From Amycolatopsis xylanica (GTDB lineage: Bacteria > Actinomycetota > Actinomycetes > Mycobacteriales > Pseudonocardiaceae): a DNA stretch of 64,000 nucleotides. The notes beneath the pieces were generated by a model. That model did no database searches. It was not told the DNA's origin and was given only the letters and a program-made list of their open reading frames with translations. Position numbers and translations under genes: made by a program. The DNA is taken from positions 558,001 through 622,000 of the forward strand of contig NZ_FNON01000004.1 in assembly GCF_900107045.1 (NCBI RefSeq), written 5' to 3'. Positions 7,831-16,170 of the stretch are shown piece by piece (the stretch's first letter is position 1; each line of letters begins with the position of its first letter).

Positions 7831-10172
7831 TGTTCAACTCCTGGTGGATGCTGGCGCTCGTCGCCCTCGTCCTGTCCTACGTCGCGCAGACCGTCTTCGA
7901 GCGCTGGCTCGGGCCCAAGCTGGGCATGCGCCAGACACCCGCCGCGCTCGCCGCGTCGGAGAAGTTCCTGCGGGAGCTGCAGCGCTCGGACGGGTTGGTG
8001 CAGCAAGGCGAGCTGGGACAGGCGATGCTCATCCTCGACGAGCTGAGCGTCCGTCCGGAGGCGAAGATCCCGGGGCTGGGCGCCCAGGTCGAGTTCCACC
8101 GGGCGCGGGCGGCGCGGATGCTGCACCGGACGGACGTCGCGATGCCGAGCGCGCTGAAGAGCGTCGAGTTCTTCGACACGATCTGCGCGAATCAGCGCAC
8201 GTCGGCCAACATGGCCGCGGCCGGGGAGGCCAAGCTTCAGCTCGGCCAGATCCATCACGACCGGGAGGAGTACGACGCGGCGATCGCCGTGTTCGAAGAG
8301 GTGCGGCGGATCAACAAGCACGGCGCCTACCGGCAGACGATGCTCCGGGTCGAGCTGGACCTCGCCAAAGCGCACCTGATGGTCGACCGCAACGCCCGCG
8401 CGAGCGAACACGCCCGCGAAGCGATGAAGCTCGCGGAGAAGTGGAAGCTCACGCAGTTCATCGTCGAGTCGATGCACTACCAGGCGCTCGCGGCCGCGGG
8501 CGAGGGCAGGCTGGACGAGGTCAGGCGGCTGGTCGGTGAGGCGCTGCGCCGCCTGCCCGCCGACGCGAGCGCCGCGCTCCGGGCCCAGCTCCTCTCGCTG
8601 CGCTTCGGGCTGGAGCGCGAGGACGGCGATCCCCGTGACCAGCTCACCGCGGGTGTCGAGCTGCTACGGACGATCTGCGAGGTCAAGGTCGGCCGAGGCT
8701 GGCGGCAGCATCAGGCGGACATCATCGACGAGCTGACCGAGTTCGAGCACGGCACGCTCGAGGTCGGCGCGCAGCTCGCGCTCAAAGGCGATCGCCAGGC
8801 GACGGATCTCTACGTGCAGACCCTGCGCATGCTCAGGGAAAGCGACATCGCGGAACTTCTCCGCTCCGGGCTGCTGGACGAGTCCAGCCTGCCTCCGGTG
8901 GTGCAGAACCTGCTGGAACGCCTGTCGCAGCTGGAAGATCCGGAATCACCACAGGCCGCCTCGCCCGCGACCGCGGCGCCGCTGTACGAGAAGCTGGAGG
9001 TCGCCGTCTCCGGCCAGTTCCGGAACCTCGTGCAAGGCAACCGGACCCGCCGGCACATCCCCGGCCCCGACCGGCATCACCTGATCCAGCTCAGGCTCGT
9101 GGAATTCGAGGGCGTGACCACGCTGTTCGGCAGCTGGGAGGCGCCGGGCGCCGATCCGGTGCCCTACCGCCACGAACTCGACGCCGAAACCGTCCGCGCG
9201 CTCCGCGATGTCACCGGCCAGTCCGACCGGAAACGGCCGTCCGGCGCGCAGCGCCCGGCCGACGCCGGTGTCCGCGCGGCGACGAGCGGCTGGCGGGAAA
9301 CCCTTCAGTACCAAGCATTGGCGGACGGCCGGGACTGGACGGCGCTGACCCCGCTGGTGCTGCCGCCCGGCCTGATCGACCTGCTGCGCGCGGTCCCGCC
9401 GAACGCGCCCGACGCGGACATCCCGCTCATCCTGTTCTCGACCGACAGTCTGCTGTGGACGGTCCCGTGGCCGGCATTGGCGCTCGACGCGAGCGGGACC
9501 AGGATCGGTGACCGCGCGGCCGTCGCGCTGCTGCCGTCCTGCTCGCTGCTCGGGCAGGACGATCCGGAACGACCGCCCGCCGCGGTGGTCGGCTATCTCC
9601 ACGGCGTCGACGGCGACGGTCTCGCGCTCGAACGCGCCTCACTCGCCAAGGCTTGGCCCGGCGGCGTCCAGGAGATCGACACCGCCGACGAGCTGGTCCG
9701 GTCGCTGGCCGACGCCGGCGAGTACAGCGTCCTCACCATGTCCGTCCACGGCGACAACCGCCCCGGGCTCGCGCATTCGCTGATCCTCGATCCGGCCCGC
9801 GCGAAACGCCTCTCGGCGGGCCGCATGATGAGCATGCGCTTCCCGCGCACCGTGGTGGTCGGCGCGTGTTTCTCCGGCGATCTCGACCGCCGCGTCGGCA
9901 CCGATCCGACCGGCATCCCGGCCGTCATGCTCTGCCGGGGCGCGTCGACCGTGATCGGCGGGACCTTCCCGCTGCCTGACGGCCCGGCCGCCGGGCACGC
10001 GACCGCGCGCATCCTGAGCTGGCTCTACGGCGAGCTGGCCGCCGGGGCACGCGCACCCTGGGCGTTGCGCCGGGCACAGCAGCGCTGGCGGGCCGTCGGC
10101 GACAGCAGCCCGGCCACCTGGGCGGGCCTCGCCGCCATCTCGAACGGGAGCGTGCGCGCTCCTTCGCTGTGA
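7830..10172 (+). CDS. Membrane-anchored TPR-CHAT caspase-like protease
   Basis: The 780-residue product has an N-terminal hydrophobic helix (residues 4-20), a helical TPR-like middle region (about 40-370, with repeats such as ANMAAAGEAKLQLGQIHHDREEY), and a C-terminal CHAT domain (about 530-780). The caspase-type dyad is visible as His640 in SVHGDNRP and Cys680 in VVGACFSGD, so the protease is predicted active. CHAT proteins act as regulated proteases, including in TPR-CHAT (Craspase) and gasdermin defence systems. Here the partner is a DUF6338 membrane protein instead. Substrate and trigger are unknown. Confidence 0.82.
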   Translation: MFNSWWMLALVALVLSYVAQTVFERWLGPKLGMRQTPAALAASEKFLRELQRSDGLVQQGELGQAMLILDELSVRPEAKIPGLGAQVEFHRARAARMLHRTDVAMPSALKSVEFFDTICANQRTSANMAAAGEAKLQLGQIHHDREEYDAAIAVFEEVRRINKHGAYRQTMLRVELDLAKAHLMVDRNARASEHAREAMKLAEKWKLTQFIVESMHYQALAAAGEGRLDEVRRLVGEALRRLPADASAALRAQLLSLRFGLEREDGDPRDQLTAGVELLRTICEVKVGRGWRQHQADIIDELTEFEHGTLEVGAQLALKGDRQATDLYVQTLRMLRESDIAELLRSGLLDESSLPPVVQNLLERLSQLEDPESPQAASPATAAPLYEKLEVAVSGQFRNLVQGNRTRRHIPGPDRHHLIQLRLVEFEGVTTLFGSWEAPGADPVPYRHELDAETVRALRDVTGQSDRKRPSGAQRPADAGVRAATSGWRETLQYQALADGRDWTALTPLVLPPGLIDLLRAVPPNAPDADIPLILFSTDSLLWTVPWPALALDASGTRIGDRAAVALLPSCSLLGQDDPERPPAAVVGYLHGVDGDGLALERASLAKAWPGGVQEIDTADELVRSLADAGEYSVLTMSVHGDNRPGLAHSLILDPARAKRLSAGRMMSMRFPRTVVVGACFSGDLDRRVGTDPTGIPAVMLCRGASTVIGGTFPLPDGPAAGHATARILSWLYGELAAGARAPWALRRAQQRWRAVGDSSPATWAGLAAISNGSVRAPSL

Positions 10173-10371
10173 CCTGGGCTTTCTCCGCGCTGCCGGGTGA
10201 ACGCGGTAAGATCTTCGCGTCGAAAACCAGGGAACCATCCTGCGGCCGGGTGCGTCGATGTACACGAATGCCGTCATCCGTTTCGGGAAACGCGCACGCC
10301 GGTGGGGTGTGAACTCCTAGGCTTCGCGATAGAAACGGGCGCAGGCGCCGAGACTGGAGGGAACCACTCAA

Positions 10372-10686
10372 ATGACTCGCCGATTCGACCCAGAGCAGAT
10401 AGCGGCGCTGGCCGGCAAAGTCGGCGGGCTCAAGGACGCCCTCAGCAAGGCGGGCAAGGACCTGGGCGACGGCAATCCCGGAACCGCGTACGGCTCCTTG
10501 AGCAACGCGGCGAACGCGGGCAAGACGACGCAGGGGTTCTACAGCGGCGTGAACGCCGAGCTGGCCGCCGCATCCAAGCTCGTGACCGCCGCTTCCGAGG
10601 CATTGGCCTATGCCGCCAAGCTCCAGCAGGGCAACGAGGACGACGGCGTCGACACCTTCAAAGCGGGCAACCGCAAGCGGGATTGA
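10372..10686 (+). CDS. ESX-secreted EspC/DUF2580-like helical protein
   Basis: The 104-residue, mostly helical, alanine-rich protein has no signal peptide. Its size and helix-turn-helix pattern (RFDPEQIAALAGKVGGL, ending in polar NRKRD) match ESX-1 secretion-associated EspC-like proteins. It lies 35 bp before a WXG-type gene with a cell-wall peptidase domain, so the two may be co-secreted by a type VII system whose core genes are not in this window. The 199 bp between the CHAT gene and this start holds no identified site. Confidence 0.6.
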   Translation: MTRRFDPEQIAALAGKVGGLKDALSKAGKDLGDGNPGTAYGSLSNAANAGKTTQGFYSGVNAELAAASKLVTAASEALAYAAKLQQGNEDDGVDTFKAGNRKRD

Positions 10687-10721
10687 TTCGGACTGAGAAC
10701 GGGGACCAGGGGACTTAACCG

Positions 10722-11930
10722 ATGACCACCGCAGAACGGAAGCCGCACACGCTCGACGACCCGGCGCACGACCGGCCGAAGTCGCTCGACGCCATCGACA
10801 CGCACGCCCAGCAGGCGCAGAAGCTCGACGCGGGCGCGGTCAACGACCAGGCCAGGAAGGTCGGCTCGGCCGCCACCAGCGCCAACGACCTCGGCGACGA
10901 TCTCAAGCGCTTCCGCGACGACGTGCTCCGCCACTGGGAGGGCAAGGACGCCGACGCCGTCGCCGACCACCTCGAAAAGCTCGGCAAGGCCAGCTACCAG
11001 GTCAGCGACAAGGCCGAGGCGGCCAAGAACATCCTCCAGCGCGTGTCCGAGATCCTGGACGACGTCAAGAAGAAGGTCGCCCAGCTCGCCCAGGAGGCCA
11101 ACGACAAGGACGCGGACAACCGCGCGCTGATCGGCGCGGCCCGCAAGCGCAAGAACAGCACCGACGACGAGAGCGAGATCGCCGCCGCGGCGTCGGACAT
11201 CGAACGGCTGCGCCAGCTCAACGAGAAGGACTCCAACGGCAAGAAGGAGGAGATCGAGCGCGTCCTCGACGAGGCCGAGAAGCAGATCGACGACCTTCTC
11301 AAGCCGCTCGGCCTGCAGATCGAGGGCGGGTTCGTCGAGTTGCTGCCCGCCGAGGAAGGCACGAAGGCGAGCAGCGCCGCGCCCACGCCGGTCGACACGA
11401 CCGTCCACCACACGCCCGTCGGCCACGGAAGCGGAAGTGGCGGCGGAGACCACGGTGGTGGCGGCGGCGCGGTCGCCGGGGTGCACGGCGACGGACGGCC
11501 GGCCAAGCCGATCGACGCACGGGGCGACAACCCGGCCAAGATCGCGGAGAAGTTCCTCGGCCGCAACGCCAGCGACCTCAAGCGCAGCGGCGAGCTGCCC
11601 GCGATGCAGCCCTGGGTGCCCAACGACGTCAACTGCGCGAACTTCGTCTCCGGCTGCCTGGAGGCGGCAGGCCTGATCGACAAGAGCCAGGCCAGCGCGT
11701 CCGTGGCGGGCCTGGCGGCCAACCTCGAGGCGGACGGCTGGGTGTCGATCCCGCTCTCCGAGGCGAAGCCCGGCGACGTGGTGATCGCGAACGGCGGCCA
11801 CCACGTGGTGCTGTACGCGGGCGACGGTCAGTTCATCGGCTCGAACAACGTCAACCCCGACGGCTCACAGAAGGTGAGCATGGGTGGCGGAGGGGGCCTG
11901 GTCAAGATCCTCAGGGCGCCTGCCGGCTGA
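10722..11930 (+). CDS. WXG-type protein with C-terminal CHAP/NlpC-like cysteine peptidase domain
   Basis: A 402-residue protein. Residues about 20-150 form a helical WXG100-like domain (DVLRHWEGKDADAV holds the W-x-G turn), followed by a charged coiled coil (150-205) and a Gly/His-rich linker. The C-terminal domain (about 265-402) has catalytic candidates Cys305 in VNCANFVSG and His361 in GGHHVVLY. It probably cuts peptidoglycan peptides after export by a type VII (ESX) system, with the EspC-like gene just upstream as partner. There is no Sec signal peptide. Confidence 0.7.
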   Translation: MTTAERKPHTLDDPAHDRPKSLDAIDTHAQQAQKLDAGAVNDQARKVGSAATSANDLGDDLKRFRDDVLRHWEGKDADAVADHLEKLGKASYQVSDKAEAAKNILQRVSEILDDVKKKVAQLAQEANDKDADNRALIGAARKRKNSTDDESEIAAAASDIERLRQLNEKDSNGKKEEIERVLDEAEKQIDDLLKPLGLQIEGGFVELLPAEEGTKASSAAPTPVDTTVHHTPVGHGSGSGGGDHGGGGGAVAGVHGDGRPAKPIDARGDNPAKIAEKFLGRNASDLKRSGELPAMQPWVPNDVNCANFVSGCLEAAGLIDKSQASASVAGLAANLEADGWVSIPLSEAKPGDVVIANGGHHVVLYAGDGQFIGSNNVNPDGSQKVSMGGGGGLVKILRAPAG

Positions 11931-11941
11931 GTCTCCTGATC

Positions 11942-11973
11942 CTGACCGCCCCCTCCACCGAGGGGGCGGTCAG
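11942..11973. terminator. Bidirectional terminator hairpin
   Basis: Perfect 13-bp arms CTGACCGCCCCCT (11942-11954) and its complement (11961-11973) surround a 6-nt loop between the convergent genes ending at 11930 and 11970. The right arm contains the stop codon of the minus-strand gene. Confidence 0.7.
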
Positions 11974-12377
11974 AACCCGAACACCGCGGGCGGCGCCTGG
12001 TGCCGGTCCGGCCACTCCAGCCAGGTCACATCGGTCGGGCCGATGGCGTAGTCGGACAGGCGCCAGGACCGCGCGTCGTCCGGCCGTCCCGCTTCGCTCT
12101 TCTTGAGCAGCACGGCGTAGACGTCGGACATCACGCCGTCATGCCTGCGCGTCTCGTAGATGGTGCCCGCGTAGTACGGGCGGCCACCCTCGGCGCCGTG
12201 CATCCTGCCGTGCAGGAAAACCCAGTCCCCGACGCGGTTGAGCTGTTCCACCGCCACCTGGACCCGGTCGCCGAAATACTCGTCGAGCCGGGCGACGGCG
12301 GCTTGGAGCACCGCCTCCCTGACCGGGTTCCCGGGGTCCAGCGACTCCGGAACTGATCGAGCGGACGGGGTGTGCAT
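11970..12377 (-). CDS. Conserved hypothetical protein, 135 residues
   Basis: I do not recognise a family. The protein is soluble, with an alpha/beta pattern, and contains the segments LDEYFGDRVQVAVEQL and GDWVFLHGRM. The latter pattern (WVFLxGR...G) resembles small NTF2-like or stress-linked proteins, but this is weak. ATG at 12377 has a GGGAGGTAG Shine-Dalgarno on the minus strand. It is a single gene, convergent with the WXG peptidase gene and sharing its terminator. Confidence 0.7.
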   Translation of the reverse strand: MHTPSARSVPESLDPGNPVREAVLQAAVARLDEYFGDRVQVAVEQLNRVGDWVFLHGRMHGAEGGRPYYAGTIYETRRHDGVMSDVYAVLLKKSEAGRPDDARSWRLSDYAIGPTDVTWLEWPDRHQAPPAVFGF

Positions 12378-12622
12378 CGGGGCTACCTCCCAGAGCGGAA
12401 CAGCGATTCGGCCACGTCAGCCGCCCGTCGATGCTACCGCGTCCGGCTCGCCCGCTCAGGAAAAGCGATCATTCAGCCGGAGTCCATTGTGGACCCAACG
12501 TCGCGAACGCGAGCCAGCAGGCCGCCACTGGAGCCCATGACAGTGGATGACGCTGAGTGCTCGGGCTTTCACGTCAGGTTCGCTACGCTGGAAGCCGGTG
12601 TTTCCGGCGCGAGAGGGAGAGC

Positions 12623-13024
12623 ATGGAAATCGGCAGCGCTGAGTGGTCGGCGTACAAGGAAGCGTTCGACAAGTTCGACGTCAACCGGGACGGCACCATC
12701 GACGTCGGCGAACTCGGCCGGTTCCTCGAGTCCGGCGGGACCAAGCTGGGCGACGACGAGCTGCGGCGCGTGCTCTCGAAACTGGACCGGGACGGCAACG
12801 GCCGGATCGACCTCGACGAGTTCATCGCCTTCGCCAGGCCGATGATGCAGGTGCACCAGGAAACCTTCCGCAGGCTCGACCGGGACAACAGCGGATTCAT
12901 CACCGGAGCGGAGCTCAGTTTGTCAGGTCTGCCGCGGCATCAGGTCGACCAGCTGCTGCGGATCGCCGACCGCAACGGTGACGGCCGCATCAGTTTCAAC
13001 GAGTTCGTCCGCGCGATGCTCTGA
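12623..13024 (+). CDS. Four-EF-hand calcium-binding protein
   Basis: The 133-residue protein starts at MEIGSAEW (12623), after an AGAGGGAGAG site. It has four calcium loops in calmodulin order: DVNRDGTIDVGE, DRDGNGRIDLDE, DRDNSGFITGAE and DRNGDGRISFNE. All keep the Asp at position 1, Gly at 6 and acidic residue at 12, so all four should bind calcium. There is no signal peptide, so it acts in the cytoplasm as a calcium sensor or buffer. It is convergent with a second, different EF-hand gene. Confidence 0.88.
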   Translation: MEIGSAEWSAYKEAFDKFDVNRDGTIDVGELGRFLESGGTKLGDDELRRVLSKLDRDGNGRIDLDEFIAFARPMMQVHQETFRRLDRDNSGFITGAELSLSGLPRHQVDQLLRIADRNGDGRISFNEFVRAML

Positions 13025-13031
13025 CGTGGCG

Positions 13032-13060
13032 GGCAGGCACCGGCATGCCCGGCGCCTGCC
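13032..13060. terminator. Hairpin between convergent EF-hand genes
   Basis: Arms 13032-13043 and 13049-13060 pair at 11 of 12 positions, midway between the two gene ends (13024 and 13068). It probably terminates transcription from both sides. Confidence 0.55.
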
Positions 13061-13067
13061 GAACCCG

Positions 13068-13502
13068 TCAGCCGAAGGACGCGCGGAACTCGTCGAAGGT
13101 GATCAGCTTGTCGTCGTCGGAGTCGGTCAGCGCGAACAGCTCGGACACCTGCTCGTCGGTGATGTTCTCGCCGAGCCGGGTCACCACCTGCTTGTACTCC
13201 GCGTGGCTGATGAAGCCGTCGCCGTCCGCGTCGAACTCGGCGAAAATGGCCTGGAGCTCGGCTTTCTTGGCTTCGCCTTTGTCGAGCCGGCGCAGCAGCG
13301 CGACGAACTCCTCGAAGTCGACCTCGCCGTCGCCGTCGAGATCGGCGCCTGCCAGTGTGCCCGCCGCCTTCGACTCGTCGAGGCCGAGCCGCCGCATGGC
13401 CTCGCGCAGTTCCAGCACGCCGACGGTGCCGCTCCCGTCCTTGTCGAGGGCGCTGAACATCGCCCCGTACTCGGCCTTCTTCTCCTCGGATACGCTCGTC
13501 AC
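13068..13502 (-). CDS. Calmodulin-like four-EF-hand protein
   Basis: A 144-residue calmodulin-sized protein beginning MTSVSEEKKAEYGAMF. The four loops are DKDGSGTVGVLE, DLDGDGEVDFEE, DADGDGFISHAE and DSDDDKLITFDE. The last lacks the usual central Gly (Lys instead) but keeps the acidic ends. The spacing of loops in two pairs is as in calmodulin. It is predicted to be cytoplasmic calcium-binding. It lies tail to tail with the EF-hand gene at 12623, and the two are only distantly similar, so this is not a recent duplication. Confidence 0.88.
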   Translation of the reverse strand: MTSVSEEKKAEYGAMFSALDKDGSGTVGVLELREAMRRLGLDESKAAGTLAGADLDGDGEVDFEEFVALLRRLDKGEAKKAELQAIFAEFDADGDGFISHAEYKQVVTRLGENITDEQVSELFALTDSDDDKLITFDEFRASFG

Positions 13503-13690
13503 GATGGGCCTCGCTTCTCGCTCGGACGGCTGGCGTCGCGCGGGGACGGCAGTGCGGATGCCTGATGACTACCAGGTCACCGACCGGCGGTTCAAGATCC
13601 CCCTAGCGACCCCCAGACGGTGACTGAACTGATTCAGCAACGGTGGTTCGCCGATCCCGCTCAGCGGTACCGGGCCACTACGATCGCGGC

Positions 13691-13981
13691 ATGGACTACG
13701 GAACGCTTTCGCTCGCACTCGTCGTACTGGTCGCCGTCGGCTGGGTCGGCTCGGCCGGGATCCAGCGCCAGGTCGCGCGGGTCGAACGGCGCCTCGACCG
13801 GACGGAGCGGAAGCTGGACCTGGTACTGGCGCATCTCGGGATCACCGAACCGGAAGCCGAGATGCCCGAGGTGCACGCGTATCTCCTCAAAGGACAGAAG
13901 ATCCAGGCGATCAAGGCGTACCGGGAACGGACCGGCGCCGGCCTCAAGGAGGCGAAGGAAGCCGTCGAGCGCCTCGGCTGA
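13691..13981 (+). CDS. Membrane-tethered ribosomal L7/L12 C-terminal-like protein
   Basis: The start MDYGTLSLAL (13691) gives 96 residues. An N-terminal membrane helix (residues 4-22) is followed by a short coiled coil (RVERRLDRTERKLDLVLAHLG). A C-terminal segment, KGQKIQAIKAYRERTGAGLKEAKEAVE, closely resembles the C-terminal domain of ribosomal protein L7/L12. Such proteins are common in actinobacteria and of unknown function; the tether suggests a membrane-linked protein-binding role. It is followed 31 bp later by a TfoX-like gene. Confidence 0.72.
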   Translation: MDYGTLSLALVVLVAVGWVGSAGIQRQVARVERRLDRTERKLDLVLAHLGITEPEAEMPEVHAYLLKGQKIQAIKAYRERTGAGLKEAKEAVERLG

Positions 13982-14012
13982 CACCGCCGTCGGGGTGATG
14001 GATGATCTGGCG

Positions 14013-14351
14013 ATGGCTTACGACGAAGAGCTGGCCGACCGGATCAGGGAACTGGTCGCCGGCGAGCCAGACCTGGCGGAACAGCGCATGTTCGGCGGGC
14101 TGGCCTTCCTGGTCAACGGCAACATGTCGGTCGCGGCCAGTGGCAAGGGCGGGCTGCTGGCGAGGGTGGATCCCGATGACGCCGCCGCGCTGCTCAGCGA
14201 GCAGGTCGACTACATGACCATGGGTGGCCGTGAAATGACCGGCTGGCTCAGGGTCGACCCCGCGGCCATCGACAGCGACGACGAACTCGCCGCCTGGGTC
14301 GAACGGGGTGTCCGCTACGCACGCTCCCTCCCCGCCAAACGCAAGAAGTAA
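14013..14351 (+). CDS. TfoX/Sxy N-terminal domain protein
   Basis: The product from MAYDEELADRIREL is 112 residues, the usual length of this family; an in-frame ATG at 13998 is an alternative start. The segment EQRMFGGLAFLVNGNM is the signature of the TfoX N-terminal domain, and the C-terminal lysine-rich tail is typical of actinobacterial members. In enterobacteria TfoX aids competence gene control with CRP; the role in actinobacteria is unknown. It probably shares a transcript with the L7/L12-like gene upstream. Confidence 0.75.
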   Translation: MAYDEELADRIRELVAGEPDLAEQRMFGGLAFLVNGNMSVAASGKGGLLARVDPDDAAALLSEQVDYMTMGGREMTGWLRVDPAAIDSDDELAAWVERGVRYARSLPAKRKK

Positions 14352-14365
14352 GGCCGGCGCCTGGA

Positions 14366-15463
14366 TCAGCGCCGCAGTAACCCGACCAGGCGTTCGCGGG
14401 GCAGGTGTGGCGTGCGGTGACCTTCCCTGCCGGTCATGGTCTCGTTGGCGGTCAGTGCGTTGAGCACCGCCTCCTCGACCGCCTGGACGACAGCCTCGTA
14501 GAACGAGTCCATCAGTCCCCACGGGACGAACCTCAGCGTCTCGAAACCCCCGGACTCGGCGGGGAAGCCGCTTGTCAGCGCGCCCTCGTTGGCGGTGGAG
14601 AAGGCGAGGAAGACGTCGCCGGAGAAGTGCGACCCGCTGGTGCCGGTGCGGGCCAGGCCGAGCGGCACCCGGCGGGTCAACGCCGTGCACTGGCCGGGCA
14701 GCAGCGGCGCGTCGGTGGCCAGCACCACGATCACGGAACCGGCACCCGCCTGCGCCACGGCCCACTCCTCGAGCGGGTTGTCGTCGGCCAGCAACGCTCC
14801 GACGGGGCTTCCCGCGATGGTCAGCTCACGCCGTGACCCGAAGTTGGCCTGGACGAACGCGCCGACCGTGTACTCCTGCGGGCCGTGGGACACCAGCCGT
14901 GACGCGGTGCCGCTGCCGCCTTTGAAGCCGTAGCAGTTCATTCCCGTGCCGCCGCCGACCGAGCCCTCCTCGATGGCGCCGGTGGCGGCCGCCTCGATCG
15001 CGGCCATCGCGTGCGCCGGCTGGACTGTCGGGGCGTTGATGTCGTTGAGATATCCGTCCCAGGTCTCCGCGATCACCGGCAGCAGCCATTCGTGCGCACC
15101 ATCCGGTTTGTTCGCCGCGACCCAGTCGATCACGCCGCGGTGGCACGGGCCGACCGCGTGCGTGTTGGTGATCAGCACCGGCAGGCTCAGCGCACCGGTC
15201 TCGGTGAGCCAGGTCGTTCCGGTCATCTCGCCGTTGCCGTTCAACGAGTACCAGCCCGCCGCGCACGGGTGCGCCACCGTCTCATGTGGACGGGGCAGGA
15301 TCGCGGTCACGCCGGTGCGGACGGACTCGCCGGAGACGAGCGTGGTGTAGCCGACCGCGACACCGGGCACGTCGGTGATCGCGTTGAGCGGCCCCGGCCT
15401 GCCGGGCAGATCCACGCCGAGCGAACGGAAGCGCGGCTTGCCCGCGGGGGTCTTCAGCGTCAT
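14366..15463 (-). CDS. P1 family (DmpA/BapA-type) aminopeptidase
   Basis: A 365-residue, soluble Ntn-hydrolase-type peptidase of family S58. The autocleavage site is visible as ANFG-SRRE: Ser210 would become the N-terminal nucleophile after cleavage at Gly209. The glycine-rich segment VGGGTGMNCYGFKGG (residues 169-183) is also characteristic. Members release N-terminal residues from peptides, including D-Ala and beta-amino acids. The gene overlaps the upstream TetR stop (ATGA), and an APC permease is divergent, which suggests a module for uptake and breakdown of a peptide or amino-acid derivative. Confidence 0.88.
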   Translation of the reverse strand: MTLKTPAGKPRFRSLGVDLPGRPGPLNAITDVPGVAVGYTTLVSGESVRTGVTAILPRPHETVAHPCAAGWYSLNGNGEMTGTTWLTETGALSLPVLITNTHAVGPCHRGVIDWVAANKPDGAHEWLLPVIAETWDGYLNDINAPTVQPAHAMAAIEAAATGAIEEGSVGGGTGMNCYGFKGGSGTASRLVSHGPQEYTVGAFVQANFGSRRELTIAGSPVGALLADDNPLEEWAVAQAGAGSVIVVLATDAPLLPGQCTALTRRVPLGLARTGTSGSHFSGDVFLAFSTANEGALTSGFPAESGGFETLRFVPWGLMDSFYEAVVQAVEEAVLNALTANETMTGREGHRTPHLPRERLVGLLRR

Positions 15464-16062
15464 GGGAGCTCACATCCGGTCACGGCCGTCGCGTAGGCGA
15501 TGATCTGCCGTTTCGCTTCGGCGGGTTCGTAGGTGGACACGGCCATCGTCATGTACAGGCCGTATCCGTCTTCCAGCGTCACGAGGTTGCGGGCGATGGT
15601 GAGCGCGTCGCCGGCGAGGCGAAACGCCCCCGTTGCCGCGCCGGCCTCGAGGATGCCGACGTAGATGGCCACCTGCCGTTGGTAGAGCTCGATGTACCTC
15701 GCCGCGTAGGCGGGGTCCTTGCGGGCGAACGCGCCCAGTTCGTAGAGCAGGAAGGCCAGCTCGTCGCCGGGGCCGTCCGGCAAGCCGCTGTCGATCATCG
15801 CGAGCAGCCTCCGGCGCGGGTCCGGCTCGTCGCTGACCGCTTCCTCACGCGCCGTGCAGAACCGGCCGATCGCTTCCCGCTGCACCTCCTGCAGCAGGGC
15901 GGGCAGCGTGGGGAAGTAGTAGAGCACCGAGCCGGAGGACAGCCCCGCGCGCTCGGCGACGTCGCCGAGCCGCAGGTCCACCAGGCCGCGCTCGACCACC
16001 GCGCGCCGCGCTGCCTCCACCAGTTGCGTGCGGCGAGCCTCTTGCCGCTTGGGACGTGCCAT
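15460..16062 (-). CDS. TetR-family transcriptional regulator
   Basis: The start MARPKRQEARRTQLVEAA (16062) gives 200 residues. An upstream in-frame ATG would add a segment not expected in the family. The HTH is at residues about 25-50 (LRLGDVAERAGLSSGSVLYYFPT), and the C-terminal part is a ligand-binding helical domain. It is cotranscribed with the P1 peptidase (4-bp overlap) and divergent from the APC permease, so it probably controls both. An inverted repeat in the gap is a candidate operator. Confidence 0.85.
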   Translation of the reverse strand: MARPKRQEARRTQLVEAARRAVVERGLVDLRLGDVAERAGLSSGSVLYYFPTLPALLQEVQREAIGRFCTAREEAVSDEPDPRRRLLAMIDSGLPDGPGDELAFLLYELGAFARKDPAYAARYIELYQRQVAIYVGILEAGAATGAFRLAGDALTIARNLVTLEDGYGLYMTMAVSTYEPAEAKRQIIAYATAVTGCELP

Positions 16063-16119
16063 GGTCACGATTCTGTCGAACGATCTTCGAAAAACCAAAT
16101 CAACTCTTGACTGGGCTTC

Positions 16120-16140
16120 GATGTAGTTCTTTGATACATC
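16120..16140. promoter_or_regulatory. Candidate TetR operator
   Basis: GATGTA (16120-16125) and TACATC (16135-16140) form a perfect 6-bp inverted repeat with a 9-bp spacer. It lies in the gap between divergent tetR (16062) and the permease gene (16171). The AT-rich surroundings suit a promoter. Confidence 0.4.
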
Positions 16141-16170
16141 TTCAAAGAATGCTAGCACCGGAGGTGTGCT

